Of a stretch of 64,000 bases of DNA, positions 18,409 to 27,422 are shown one piece after another. Below the pieces are notes generated by a model. The model saw only the letters and a list, made by a program, of their open reading frames with translations, made no database searches and had not been told where the DNA came from. Origin of the DNA: Achromobacter xylosoxidans (GTDB lineage Bacteria > Pseudomonadota > Gammaproteobacteria > Burkholderiales > Burkholderiaceae_B). The stretch lies in assembly GCF_002192695.1 (NCBI RefSeq), contig NZ_MTLG01000075.1, forward strand, positions 62,001 through 126,000. The letters run 5' to 3'. The translations under genes and the position numbers were made by a program. Positions within the stretch are counted from its first letter, which is position 1. Every line of letters starts with the position of its first letter.

Positions 18409-19143
18409 TCATCGGATCCCAGCGCTGCCGAAGTCTTCCCGCAGGCGGGCCAGGATGCCGACCAGGTGGTCGTGCATGGCATGGCGCGCGCGGATGGGAT
18501 CGCGGTCGGAAATGGCCGCGAGGATGCGTTCGTGTTCCTGCTGGGCTTCGCTCCACACCTTGGTGGTCACGAAGTGCTCTTCAAGACGGTTGAATACCGG
18601 GCTGAGCGTGCTCAGGTGCCAGATATGGGAAATCGCCGCCGCCAACGCCGCGTTGCCGCAGGCCGCGCCGATCGCGCTGTGGAAGGCGCGGTCGTGCACG
18701 CTGGGCGATTCGGTCAGGGACATGCCTTCGTGCGCCGCGCGGATCGCCGCGATCTGGGCGGGCGATGCCTTCTGCGCCGCCAGGGCCGCGCACTCGGGTT
18801 CCAGCAGCAAGCGGGTTTCCAGCAGGTCGAAGGGGCCGATGTCGGTGGCTTCGACGCCGTTGGCGGCAAGCGGCGCCTGTTGCGGCGACTGGTACTGGCC
18901 GTCTTCGCGCGCCTGGTTCACGAACACGCCCGTGCCCACGCGGACCTCGACATAGCCTTCGATTTCCAGCGCGATCAGCGCTTCGCGCACCGAGGCGCGG
19001 CTGACCTGCAACTGCTCGGCCAGCTCGCGCTCGGCCGGCAGCCGCCCGCCCGCGGGGAAGTCGCCCGCCTTGATGCGCGCGGCGATCTGGTCGGCAATCA
19101 TGCGGTAGAGGCGGGTGGAGGCGACGGCCTGGAGAGAGGTCAT
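18409..19143 (-). CDS. GntR-family regulator, FadR/FCD subfamily
   Basis: A 244-residue regulator with an N-terminal winged helix (ADQIAARIKAGDFPAGGRLP, then LQVSRASVREAL as recognition helix) and an FCD effector domain with His residues suited to a metal-bound carboxylate. Upstream in-frame codons cross the palindrome region and lack family similarity, so the ATG at 19143 is used. Lying just upstream of the transport/catabolic unit in the same orientation, it is its likely regulator; FCD proteins usually repress until an acid effector binds. Confidence 0.9.
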   Translation of the reverse strand: MTSLQAVASTRLYRMIADQIAARIKAGDFPAGGRLPAERELAEQLQVSRASVREALIALEIEGYVEVRVGTGVFVNQAREDGQYQSPQQAPLAANGVEATDIGPFDLLETRLLLEPECAALAAQKASPAQIAAIRAAHEGMSLTESPSVHDRAFHSAIGAACGNAALAAAISHIWHLSTLSPVFNRLEEHFVTTKVWSEAQQEHERILAAISDRDPIRARHAMHDHLVGILARLREDFGSAGIR

Positions 19144-19251
19144 TGTTGCGGTCGGGTGGATGATCGGGATGTAGAGGGTAATGGGTCTGTCGGGGCTTGT
19201 CTTGCCAGATTCCCTGGGAGGGTCCCAAGGAGTGTCTGGATATCTGGTGGC

Positions 19252-19270
19252 CCAGTGGTCAGGCCACTGG
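19252..19270. promoter_or_regulatory. Palindromic FadR-like operator
   Basis: CCAGTGG at 19252-19258 and CCACTGG at 19264-19270 form perfect 7-bp arms around TCAGG. The core TGGTCAGGCCA is close to the TGGTC..GACCA core of FadR-type sites. A smaller dyad TGGGA-GGG-TCCCA lies at 19215-19227. Both sit 70-130 bp upstream of the GntR start, suited to autoregulation. Confidence 0.55.
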
Positions 19271-19403
19271 ACGAAATGTACCGGAGGCAATCCGGCTTGT
19301 GAACCGGGCTTTTCCATTTTTAGGGAAAACCACTAGCGCCGCGTTTGCCTGCGGCGCTGGCTTGCGGCCGGCGTCCGCGGCGGGACGCCGGCCGCGCGTG
19401 GGG

Positions 19404-20423
19404 TCAGGCCGAAGCCAGTCCGCCGAAGAAGCGCGAGGCGTTCGATTCCAGGCCTTCGATGTAGTAGCCGCCTTCCTGCACGATCAGGGTCGGCAGTTTC
19501 AGGCCGCCGACTTCCTGGCCCAGGCGTTCGAAGCCGTTTTCGCTGACGGCGACCATGGCCTGCGGATCCTTTTCGAAGATGTCGAAGCCCAGCGACAGCA
19601 CCAGGGCGTCGGGCTGGAACAGCTCGATGGCGCGGCGCGCCTCTCCCAGCTTGTCGAAGAACACCGATTCCGGCGAACCATGCGGCATGGGCAGGTTGAT
19701 GTTGTAGCCGTAGCCGGCGCCCGCGCCGCGTTCGTCTTCATAGCCGGCGACCACGGGGTAGAAGTTCTCGGGGTCGCCATGGATGGACACGTACAGCACA
19801 TCGCTGCGCTCGTAGAAGATCTCCTGGATGCCCTGGCCGTGATGCATGTCGGTGTCCAGGATTGCCACGCGCGGAAAGCGCGAGGTCAGGCGCTGGGCGG
19901 CGATGGCGGCATTGTTCAGGTAGCAGAAGCCGCCGGCCGCGTCGCGTCGCGCATGGTGGCCGGGCGGGCGGCAGATGGCGTAGGCGTGGCGTTCGCCCGC
20001 CAGCAGCGCGTCGGCCCCGGCAATGGCGCATTGCGCCGACCAGTAGGCCGAGTGCCAGGTATGCTGGCCGACCGGGCAACTGCCGTCGGCCAGGTAGCGC
20101 GCGGCCTGGGCCAGCACGCCGCGCAGGGCGTTGGGTTCGCGCACGAAGACATTGGAGACGACTTCGTCGCCCCAATCGTCGGGCAGCTGCTTCCAGGCGG
20201 CGTGCGCCCCTTGCAGGAAACGCAGGTAGTCGAGCGTGTGGACCGCCGAAATCGCGCCGGCGCCCTGGTCGGACGGCGGCTGCACGTCAAAGCCCAGCTT
20301 GCGCGCGGCCTCTGCCAACGCGTCCAGGCGCGAGGGCACTTCCTGCGGGGTGCGCATCTTGCCGCGCGAGAAATAGGTCTGCGGATGGTGCAGTTTCTGG
20401 TCGTCGTGGAAGTATGCCTTCAT
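19404..20423 (-). CDS. Acetylpolyamine amidohydrolase (histone deacetylase family)
   Basis: A 339-residue zinc hydrolase that removes acetyl groups from acetylated polyamines or similar amines. Active-site residues are H156-H157 (RPPGHHA), the zinc ligands D192 and H194 (DTDMHHG) and D281 (LGFDIF), and Tyr320 (EGGYY). The spacing matches the characterised Mycoplana enzyme with a 3-residue offset. The ATG at 20423 has an AGGTG site and gives the family N-terminus MKAYFHDD; a GTG four codons earlier is less likely. It may supply amino-aldehyde precursors for the nearby PuuC-like dehydrogenase, but this link is inference. Confidence 0.9.
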   Translation of the reverse strand: MKAYFHDDQKLHHPQTYFSRGKMRTPQEVPSRLDALAEAARKLGFDVQPPSDQGAGAISAVHTLDYLRFLQGAHAAWKQLPDDWGDEVVSNVFVREPNALRGVLAQAARYLADGSCPVGQHTWHSAYWSAQCAIAGADALLAGERHAYAICRPPGHHARRDAAGGFCYLNNAAIAAQRLTSRFPRVAILDTDMHHGQGIQEIFYERSDVLYVSIHGDPENFYPVVAGYEDERGAGAGYGYNINLPMPHGSPESVFFDKLGEARRAIELFQPDALVLSLGFDIFEKDPQAMVAVSENGFERLGQEVGGLKLPTLIVQEGGYYIEGLESNASRFFGGLASA

Positions 20424-20718
20424 GCGGAATGACACCTGGTTGTGGGTTGACGCAGGGCCTGCCAGCCGGGTGGTCCTGGGCAGGCGGCCAAGACGACGTT
20501 ATACGTCGGCCGCAGCGGAAACGAAAGCAGTATGGCGTTGCCTGCAACGGAATGGCCGGCCGCGTCGCCTGCGCTTGTGTTCAGCAAAATAGGACTGGGC
20601 TGATTTCGGTTCATGGCGGCCGGTGGAACAATGAATTCGTCGGCAGTCAGCCGTCCTTGTCGCCAGCTTTCAGCGTTGGACGGCAGAGCCCCAGGCCCCT
20701 ACGCTCATCGGGAGCACC
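20424..20718. other. 295-bp divergent intergenic region
   Basis: No gene is seen between the deacetylase-family gene and the receiver-EAL gene. It contains a small dyad, CGACG-TTATA-CGTCG at 20494-20508, that could be an operator. The EAL gene is preceded by a CGGGAG ribosome-binding site. No strong promoter hexamer pair was recognised. Confidence 0.4.
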
Positions 20719-21957
20719 ATGCTCAAATCCGCCCTGATTGTCGATCAAGACGTACTCCAACGCTGCGCGCTGGTGAGAATACTGGCGCAGATCGGCGTGG
20801 CCGAGGTGGACGCGGCGCACGACGGCGCGTCGGCGGTGGCGGCGATCCGGCAACGACAGTGGGATCTGGTCATCGTCGACCTCGACATGGCGGACCGCAC
20901 CGGACTGCAGATGATAGACGCGCTGGCCGACGCCGGCGGCTGCGGCGGCATCGCGATCGCCAGCAGCCATCCTTCGCGCATCCTGCAGGCTGCGGCGACC
21001 TACGCCCGCAACCGCGGCGTGCCCATCATCGCCGCGCTGGGCAAACCCCTGGAAGCCGATTGTGTGGTTTCGATGATCGAATCGCTGGCGCGGTCGGCGC
21101 TGGCGGACGGGGCGGCCACGCTGCGCGCGGCAGCAGCGAGCAGCGGCGCGGTGCTGGCCGGCCTGGACCGCGAACGCCTGCTGCGCGCCCTGGCGCTGCG
21201 CGAGATCACCGCGCATTTCCAGCCGCAGCACTGCGCCGTGACCGGTGAACTGCGCGGCGCCGAAACGCTGGCCCGCTGGGCCGGGGAAGATGGAGCGATG
21301 GTGCCTCCGGCGGCGTTCCTGCCGGCCTTCGAGGCCGCCGGCCTGCTCGAGCCCCTGACCGACTACATGCTGGCGCGCGCCTTCGAGGCGCAACGCGAAC
21401 TGGGCGGCCGCCCGGATTGCGTCATCGGCATCAACGTGCCGGCGGTGGTCGCCAGCTCCATCAGCTGGGCCCAGGACGTCGCCGACCGCGCCGAGCGCGC
21501 GGGCGTGGATCCAGGCCGCATCGTCATCGAGATCACCGAGGACGGCGGCGCGCGCTCCAACGGCGCGCTGGCCGGCGCCATCACCCAATTGCGCCTGCGC
21601 GGCTTCAGCTGCGCGATCGATGACTTCGGCACCGGCGACTCGTCGCTGGACCGTCTGCTGTGCGCGCCCTTCGACGAACTGAAGATCGACCGAGACCTGG
21701 TCGCCCGCGCCGGCCGGCAGGGCCACGCCCAGCGGATCCTGGCCTGCACCATCGAGATGGCAAGGTCGCTGGACATGACGGTGGTGGCCGAGGGTATCGA
21801 AACCCACGAAGAGCACGAGATGGTGCGCGTCTTGGGCGTGCAGGTGACCCAGGGCTACTTCCATGGCCGGCCGACGCCGCTGGACGCGTTTCACCAATAC
21901 GCGCTGAGCCAGGGCGTGATCGGGCACGGCATCCTGCGGATGTACGCGAACGCCTGA
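20719..21957 (+). CDS. Response regulator with EAL domain (RocR-like c-di-GMP phosphodiesterase)
   Basis: A 412-residue two-domain protein. The receiver (1-125) has acidic D9/D11, phospho-acceptor D54 and Lys109. The EAL domain (about 155-400) keeps the catalytic set E182, N239, E271, D301-D302, K322, E358 and Q378. The name motif reads ETL rather than EAL, and loop 6 is DDFGTGDSSL, with Asp in place of the usual Tyr. The architecture is that of RocR/PvrR, which hydrolyse c-di-GMP to pGpG under control of phosphorylation. No histidine kinase gene is adjacent. Confidence 0.88.
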   Translation: MLKSALIVDQDVLQRCALVRILAQIGVAEVDAAHDGASAVAAIRQRQWDLVIVDLDMADRTGLQMIDALADAGGCGGIAIASSHPSRILQAAATYARNRGVPIIAALGKPLEADCVVSMIESLARSALADGAATLRAAAASSGAVLAGLDRERLLRALALREITAHFQPQHCAVTGELRGAETLARWAGEDGAMVPPAAFLPAFEAAGLLEPLTDYMLARAFEAQRELGGRPDCVIGINVPAVVASSISWAQDVADRAERAGVDPGRIVIEITEDGGARSNGALAGAITQLRLRGFSCAIDDFGTGDSSLDRLLCAPFDELKIDRDLVARAGRQGHAQRILACTIEMARSLDMTVVAEGIETHEEHEMVRVLGVQVTQGYFHGRPTPLDAFHQYALSQGVIGHGILRMYANA

Positions 21958-21988
21958 GGCCCAGAGGCCGGCAGCACACCGGCGCGGC

Positions 21989-23461
21989 TCAGGATCCCGA
22001 CAGCACCACCAGCACCGCCAGGCACAGCAGCACGCCGAACGCGGCCAGGGCATAGGGCATTAGCTGCGCATACACGCCGCGTTCTTCGCCGCGGCCATGG
22101 GCCAGCCCGGCCGCGATCGACATCCGCACCGGCGAGAATATCCCCATCGACGTGCCCGACACATGCAGCAGCGCCGCCGCGGCCGGGACGCTCAGGCCGG
22201 CATTCAGCGCGAGCGACAGCTGCGCGGGCATGAACAGGCTGTTGGGCGCGTTGCCGCTATTGGCCAGGATGCCGAAGATTCCGGCCAGCACCGGCGTGAT
22301 CAGGATGGTCCAGTCCTGCAGGCTTGCGAACAGGCCGTCGGCGTAGGCTTGCGAGATACCGGCGCCCGCCAGGACTTCGGCCATCATGGCGAACAGGAAT
22401 ACCGAGTACACGGCGTGGCGTCCCGTGGTCCAGGCTGCGCGCGCCTGCGCCGCGAGCAAGCCGCGCTGGCGGCGCAGGGCAGCCATCAGCACGGCGCCGA
22501 TGAGGAGCCAGCTGCCGGCATGCAGCAAGGGCATCCAGCCGGGCAGGTCCGGAAATGGCCTGAATGCCGCCAATCCGGCCAAGCCGCTGCTCAGCCCCGG
22601 CAGCAAGCGTGTGGCCACCAGCCAGGCGATCATCAGGATGTAGGGCAGGGCCTTGCGCGCCGCCGCCTTCATCGTGGACCGGTCAGGCCGGCGGTCCAGT
22701 AGAAAGCGCAGGACGATGAGCGGGCCGTAGGCCGACAGCAGCGCGGTTTCCGGCCCCAGCAGCGCCGTCGCGGCGCTCAGCGCGGCCAGGCTCGCGATCA
22801 TCCAGATGGCTTCGCGCACATGTTCGGCCGGCTCGGTCCGCAGGCCCGCGCGCCTTGCCGTGCGCCAGTACAGCAGCATCCACAGCACCGTCAGCAAGGC
22901 CACCGGCGCCATGCCGTACAGCGCCAGCTCCGTTGCCGGGACCCGCGCGTAGGCCGATGCCAGCAGGGTGCCGCTGCCCATCGCGCCCCAGGGTATCAGG
23001 GTCTGGCTCAGCAGCGCGAACACCATGGTGTCGCGCGGCTTCAGGTGCAGCGGCCGGATCAGCAGCACCGTTCCCAGCATGCCCACGCCAAAGCCCGTGG
23101 CGGACTCGGCGAACGGGCCTACCAGGAAACAGGCAAAGAACAGCAGCCGGCGGCGCGCCAGGGGGGTGGACAACGCCGTCTTGCCGCCGTCCGCCGCCTG
23201 GTGGGGCGCGCGGCCTTGCGCCGCCATGTTCCAGAACAGCAAGCCGCCCAGGATGTATGGCGTGATGATCCCGCCTATCCAGAGACCCCGTTCCAAAGCC
23301 AACCCGAGCTGGCCGGCGCTGAAAGATGCGGGCGCCGTGTACAGGGCGATGGGCACGGCGGCCAGCAGGCCCAGCACGGCGGCGGCCGTGGTGTTCAGGC
23401 GCCCGCTGGCGATGGCGCCGATGACGGCCAGGGCGGGTAACGACCACAGGAGGTACATCAT
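21989..23461 (-). CDS. LctP-like (L-lactate permease family) transporter
   Basis: A 490-residue membrane protein with about 12-14 hydrophobic segments. It carries the FAESATGFGVGMLG re-entrant motif and the C-terminal NSGNAPNSLF...SGTSMG region that correspond to the paired repeats of lactate/glycolate permeases. A monocarboxylate substrate is likely but unproven. It converges on the EAL gene with a 31-base gap. Confidence 0.82.
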   Translation of the reverse strand: MMYLLWSLPALAVIGAIASGRLNTTAAAVLGLLAAVPIALYTAPASFSAGQLGLALERGLWIGGIITPYILGGLLFWNMAAQGRAPHQAADGGKTALSTPLARRRLLFFACFLVGPFAESATGFGVGMLGTVLLIRPLHLKPRDTMVFALLSQTLIPWGAMGSGTLLASAYARVPATELALYGMAPVALLTVLWMLLYWRTARRAGLRTEPAEHVREAIWMIASLAALSAATALLGPETALLSAYGPLIVLRFLLDRRPDRSTMKAAARKALPYILMIAWLVATRLLPGLSSGLAGLAAFRPFPDLPGWMPLLHAGSWLLIGAVLMAALRRQRGLLAAQARAAWTTGRHAVYSVFLFAMMAEVLAGAGISQAYADGLFASLQDWTILITPVLAGIFGILANSGNAPNSLFMPAQLSLALNAGLSVPAAAALLHVSGTSMGIFSPVRMSIAAGLAHGRGEERGVYAQLMPYALAAFGVLLCLAVLVVLSGS

Positions 23462-23649
23462 GGATTGAACGTCTGCATGGCGGGGTCCGGGACGGGCGTA
23501 GCGCGTAGCAGTGTATGCCGAGAGCCGCGCCGCGGCGGTTCATGCCTGCCCGATCGCGGGGTCTTTTGGAAGGCGCGGCAACCGTACGCTGCGTCCTGCG
23601 TCTGGAACGCGGGACGATGATAAAAATGCCGCAACCTGCGGGGGCGGGT

Positions 23650-24576
23650 TCAGAAGTCCAGCGTGGCGTGCGGCCAGCGCTTCGTCGCCACCAGCTCGTG
23701 CGCCACCTGGCGCAGGATCTCGACCGCCGCCTTGGTGGCGCGCGAGGCCGGCCGATCCGAAGGGTGGGCCAGGATGCGGCGCAGGCTGAGACCCTCGATC
23801 GGCTGGGCGGACAGGCGGCCTGCCTCGATGTCTTCCAGCACGGTTGCGGCGAAGTGCACGGTCACGCCGACCTTTTCCTTTATGAGGCGCTTGGCGACTT
23901 CCATGGTTTCGACTTCCACCACCGGATTCAGATGCACCCCGGCGTGCGCCGCCTGGGCCTCGAGCTCGAGCCGCACGCCGGACTTGGCCAGGCCGGTCAT
24001 CACCAGCGGCAGTTCGGCCAGGTCGCGCACGCCGATCCGCGCGGGCCGGGGCTTGCGGTGCGCGGGCGGTCCGATGAGGCACATGCCTTCGGTCAGGAAG
24101 GGATAGGTGAGCAGGTTGGCGACGGGTACCGGACCATTGAGCACGGCCAGGTCGACCTGGCCCTTGAGCAGCATTTCGTGCAGCGTGGGAGAGAAGGCTT
24201 GAACGAAGCGCAGCCGGACTTCAGGGAGCTGTTCCCGCACGGCGCGCGTCAGGGGCACGGCCAGCGTCATGGCGAGTCCCGGAGACAGGCCGATGACGAC
24301 GGGGCCGCTGGGATGGCGTTGCAGGGCCGACATGTCCTGCTTGAGTTGTTCGGCGTAGCGCAGCAGGAAGGAGGCGCGCTCCAGCAGGAAGGCGGCTTCT
24401 TCGGTGGGCGACGCGCCGCGCGAGTGGCGCACGAAGAGCTGGACGCCGAGCTCCTCTTCCAGCAACTGGATCTGGCGCGTGAGCGCGGGCTGCGCCACAT
24501 GCAGGACGCTCGCGGCGCGGCCGAAGTGCCCTTGGTTGGCCAGGACAACAAAGTAGCGGAGTTGCCGCAGATCCAT
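23650..24576 (-). CDS. LysR-type regulator of the ring-cleavage cluster
   Basis: A 308-residue LysR protein with N-terminal winged helix (MDLRQLRYFVVLANQGHFG, recognition segment VAQPALTRQIQLLEEELG) and a type 2 periplasmic-binding-like effector domain. It is divergent from the cupin/Bug/dioxygenase genes and is their likely activator, probably responding to a pathway intermediate. Confidence 0.92.
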   Translation of the reverse strand: MDLRQLRYFVVLANQGHFGRAASVLHVAQPALTRQIQLLEEELGVQLFVRHSRGASPTEEAAFLLERASFLLRYAEQLKQDMSALQRHPSGPVVIGLSPGLAMTLAVPLTRAVREQLPEVRLRFVQAFSPTLHEMLLKGQVDLAVLNGPVPVANLLTYPFLTEGMCLIGPPAHRKPRPARIGVRDLAELPLVMTGLAKSGVRLELEAQAAHAGVHLNPVVEVETMEVAKRLIKEKVGVTVHFAATVLEDIEAGRLSAQPIEGLSLRRILAHPSDRPASRATKAAVEILRQVAHELVATKRWPHATLDF

Positions 24577-24607
24577 TTCGGTAGCTGCCCTATGTGGCGG
24601 ATTGATT

Positions 24608-24624
24608 CATAACAAAATTATATG
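24608..24624. promoter_or_regulatory. Candidate LysR box (T-N11-A)
   Basis: ATAA at 24609-24612 and TTAT at 24618-24621 flank CAAAA, within an AT-rich patch between the divergent LysR and cupin genes. This fits the loose T-N11-A rule for LysR sites, but is short. Confidence 0.4.
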
Positions 24625-24737
24625 AGAGCGGTAAGAAAATGGTAGTGGACGCTGTGTGGCGGCGAGCTTTAACTTGCATCAGCCGCGAGAAATACGCAGC
24701 AATTCTCCGTTTAAAGCTCATCAAAAAAAGGAATGAC

Positions 24738-25268
24738 ATGGATATCAATCCCCAGGAAATGGAAGCCACCCGCATCGCGCGCTGGGGCAAGGTCGAACCC
24801 TACCGCGAGACCTTCATCGAGAGCCGCCTGCCGGGCATGAAGAAGAACATCTACAAGATCATGAACCGCGGCGTGCTGGAGAACAAAGGCGTGGAGCCGG
24901 CCATCCCCGGCAACCACCGCTTTGGCGTGACCTTCATTGAAATTCCCGTGGGACAGGGCGCCAGCCTGCATGCCCACAAGACCGAGGAAGTCTTCTGCCC
25001 GCTGAACGGCCAGATGGAGGTGATCTGGGGCGAGAAGGGCGAGCACTCGGTGATGCTGAACCAGTGGGACGTGATTTCCTGCCCCATCGGCGTGATGCGC
25101 GGATTCCGCAATCCCAACCCGCATGCCCTGGTCGTCTATTCCGTGGTCGGCGGCACCGACGAGGAATGCGGCCGCATCGCCTGGCATCCGGACGTGGTGC
25201 GCGCCGCCGAGAACACCGGCCTGGTCTATGGCACGGACGGCTTCCTGAAGGAAAAAGCGGACAGCTGA
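24738..25268 (+). CDS. Cupin-domain protein
   Basis: A 176-residue single-domain cupin. The metal-site motif is ASLHAHKTEEVFCPLNG followed by a second motif around WDVISCPIGVMRGFRNPN, where the usual late His is replaced. The ATG at 24738 has an AAAGGA site; upstream in-frame codons are dismissed. It could be a small dioxygenase, an isomerase or an effector-binding accessory protein. It is first in a transcription unit with the Bug receptor and intradiol dioxygenase. Confidence 0.82.
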   Translation: MDINPQEMEATRIARWGKVEPYRETFIESRLPGMKKNIYKIMNRGVLENKGVEPAIPGNHRFGVTFIEIPVGQGASLHAHKTEEVFCPLNGQMEVIWGEKGEHSVMLNQWDVISCPIGVMRGFRNPNPHALVVYSVVGGTDEECGRIAWHPDVVRAAENTGLVYGTDGFLKEKADS

Positions 25269-25341
25269 TGCCGCATGGTGGCCTGCGCTGGTCACGGCGC
25301 GGCGCCATCGATAACGAAGAAATCGATAGAGGAGACATGGA

Positions 25342-26370
25342 ATGAGCGATGCCAAGGGCGTATCCCGGCTGATTGCAAGAAGACGCGTGCTGCGGGCCGT
25401 CGCCTGTACGGGCGCGCTTTGCGCGGTTCCTGCGATGGGCCAGGCCAAGCAGCTCGTTCCGTTCTTCGGCAGGAGTTCGCGCACGCCGGTGCGTCTGGTG
25501 GTGCCGTTCGCCCCCGGGGGCTCCACGGACATCGTCGCGCGCCTGTTGGCCGCGCAGCTGCCCGCCTATCTGGGGCAGAGCGTGATCGTGGAGAACCGCC
25601 CGGGCGCAGGCGGCAATATCGGCGTGGCCTCGGTCGCGAAGGCGCAGGCGGACGGCGGCACGCTGCTGCTGGTGTCGTCCTCGTTCGTCACGAATCCCGC
25701 CATCGCCGCGGAACGGCCCGCCTACGATCCGGTGCGCGACTTCGCGCCGGTGAGCCTGGTGGTCAGTTCTCCGGACGTCATCGTGGTCCGCGCCGAAAGC
25801 CGCCTGGCCACGCTCAAGGATCTGCAGGACGCCGCCGCCCGGGATCCCGGCACGCTCACATACGCGACGCCGGGCAATGGCAACAGCGTGCATCTGGCGG
25901 CCGAACTGCTATGGCGGCGCGCGGGTGTCAAGGCTTTGCACGTCCCGTATTCGGGCGCCGCGCCCGCGGTGCTGGCGGCGCTGGGCGGCCAGGTCGACTG
26001 CGCTTTTGCCGCGCTGCCCGCGGCGCAGGCGTTTCTCGCCGACGGCCGGCTCAGGGCCTTGGCCGTGGGCGGGGAAGAACGCTGGCCAGCGCTTTCGGGC
26101 GTGCCGACGATCGCGCAAGCCGGCTTCGCCGATTTCCGCTCGGAAACCATCCAGGCGCTGTTCGCGCCGGCGGGCACGCCCGCGGCCATGGTCGAGCGCG
26201 TCAACCAGGCAGTGGCTGAAGCGCTGGGCAAGGAGCCGGTGCGCAAGCAGCTCGACGGGCTCGGTTTCCGCGCCATCGCCAGTTCTTCAGCGGCGCTGAA
26301 GGCCAGGGTGGCGCAGGAGGTCCCGCAATGGGCCGCGGTCGCGGCCGAGGCGGGAATAACGGCCGACTGA
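25342..26370 (+). CDS. Bug-family periplasmic solute receptor
   Basis: A 342-residue TctC-like receptor with the motifs VVPFAPGGSTDIVAR and ENRPGAGGNIG. The N-terminus has an ARRRVLRAVACTGALCA segment that could be a twin-arginine or ordinary Sec signal. GAGGAG lies before the ATG. It sits between the cupin and the dioxygenase, so an aromatic acid or a breakdown product is a plausible ligand. Confidence 0.93.
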   Translation: MSDAKGVSRLIARRRVLRAVACTGALCAVPAMGQAKQLVPFFGRSSRTPVRLVVPFAPGGSTDIVARLLAAQLPAYLGQSVIVENRPGAGGNIGVASVAKAQADGGTLLLVSSSFVTNPAIAAERPAYDPVRDFAPVSLVVSSPDVIVVRAESRLATLKDLQDAAARDPGTLTYATPGNGNSVHLAAELLWRRAGVKALHVPYSGAAPAVLAALGGQVDCAFAALPAAQAFLADGRLRALAVGGEERWPALSGVPTIAQAGFADFRSETIQALFAPAGTPAAMVERVNQAVAEALGKEPVRKQLDGLGFRAIASSSAALKARVAQEVPQWAAVAAEAGITAD

Positions 26371-26411
26371 AGCGCGGCACGCAAATTTCATTAGTCAGAC
26401 TACAGGGTTGA

Positions 26412-27332
26412 ATGTTTATGAGTCATGCCAATTCCTGCGCGGATACGCGCGCCGCCGGCGTACAGCGCGCCATACCCGCCACGCCGCAAGCGTTGCTGGA
26501 AGCGGTTCTTGCGGTCAATCAGGCTGCGGATCCGCGCGCTCGCGAAGTTCTTGATTCCCTGATCCGGCACCTGCACGCGTTCGCTGCGGACGTAAAGCTG
26601 AGCTACGAGGAGCTGCACCAGGGCCTGGACTTCATGGCGCGGGTGGGCCAGGCCACCAATCCGCTGCGCCACGAAGGCATCCTGCTGGCCGACATCCTGG
26701 GCGTGGCCACGCTGGTGCTGCTGATGGACGCCGAGGGCGTGCTGCAGGCGGGCGGCACGGAGCCCGCGCTGATCGGGCCGTTCTGGCGCGCCAACCAGCC
26801 CGTGCTCGAAAACGGCGCCAGGATCGCCTCCGAGGATACGACGGGCGATCGGCTGCTGGTGACGGGCCGCATCTGCACGCTGGACGGCCAGCCGCTGGCG
26901 GGCGCGCGCCTGGAAACCTGGCAGGCCGCGCCCAGCGGCCTGTACGAGAACCAGGATCCGGAACAGGAAGACATGAACCTGCGGGCCGTCTTCATGACCG
27001 ACGCGGACGGCCGCTTCTGGTTCGACAGCGTCAAGCCCGCCGGCTACGGCGTGCCTATCGATGGTCCTTGCGGCGACTTGCTGGCGCTGCAGCAGCGCGA
27101 TCACATGCGGCCCGCGCACCTGCACTTCATCGCCTCGGCGCCCGGGCACAAGGTCCTGACCACCCAGATCTTCGACGCCAACGACGCCTACGCCTACAGC
27201 GACGCGGCATTCGGCGCGGTGGGGTCGTTGCTCAGGAAGTTCGAGCCGGCGGGCGACGGCACCTACCGCCTGGACGTGGAACTCAAGCTCGAGCCGGGTG
27301 AAACGCGCATGCCCAAGCCGCCGCTTTCCTGA
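26412..27332 (+). CDS. Intradiol ring-cleavage dioxygenase (hydroxyquinol/catechol 1,2-type)
   Basis: A 306-residue non-haem Fe(III) enzyme that opens a catecholic ring between its hydroxyls. All four iron ligands are present: Tyr178 (SGLYEN), Tyr212 (PAGYGVP), His236 and His238 (RPAHLHF). The N-terminal helical dimerisation domain (about 25-125) is present, as in hydroxyquinol and chlorocatechol dioxygenases. The exact ring substrate is unresolved. An ATG two codons downstream (26418) is an alternative start. Confidence 0.92.
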   Translation: MFMSHANSCADTRAAGVQRAIPATPQALLEAVLAVNQAADPRAREVLDSLIRHLHAFAADVKLSYEELHQGLDFMARVGQATNPLRHEGILLADILGVATLVLLMDAEGVLQAGGTEPALIGPFWRANQPVLENGARIASEDTTGDRLLVTGRICTLDGQPLAGARLETWQAAPSGLYENQDPEQEDMNLRAVFMTDADGRFWFDSVKPAGYGVPIDGPCGDLLALQQRDHMRPAHLHFIASAPGHKVLTTQIFDANDAYAYSDAAFGAVGSLLRKFEPAGDGTYRLDVELKLEPGETRMPKPPLS

Positions 27333-27422
27333 GTCCGCCTTTCCACATTCGCCCTCTATCCGGCGCGGCCTGCCGCGCCCCGGGCAGCCTTTGCCCGCAA
27401 CAACCAGAATCCAGAGACAGAC

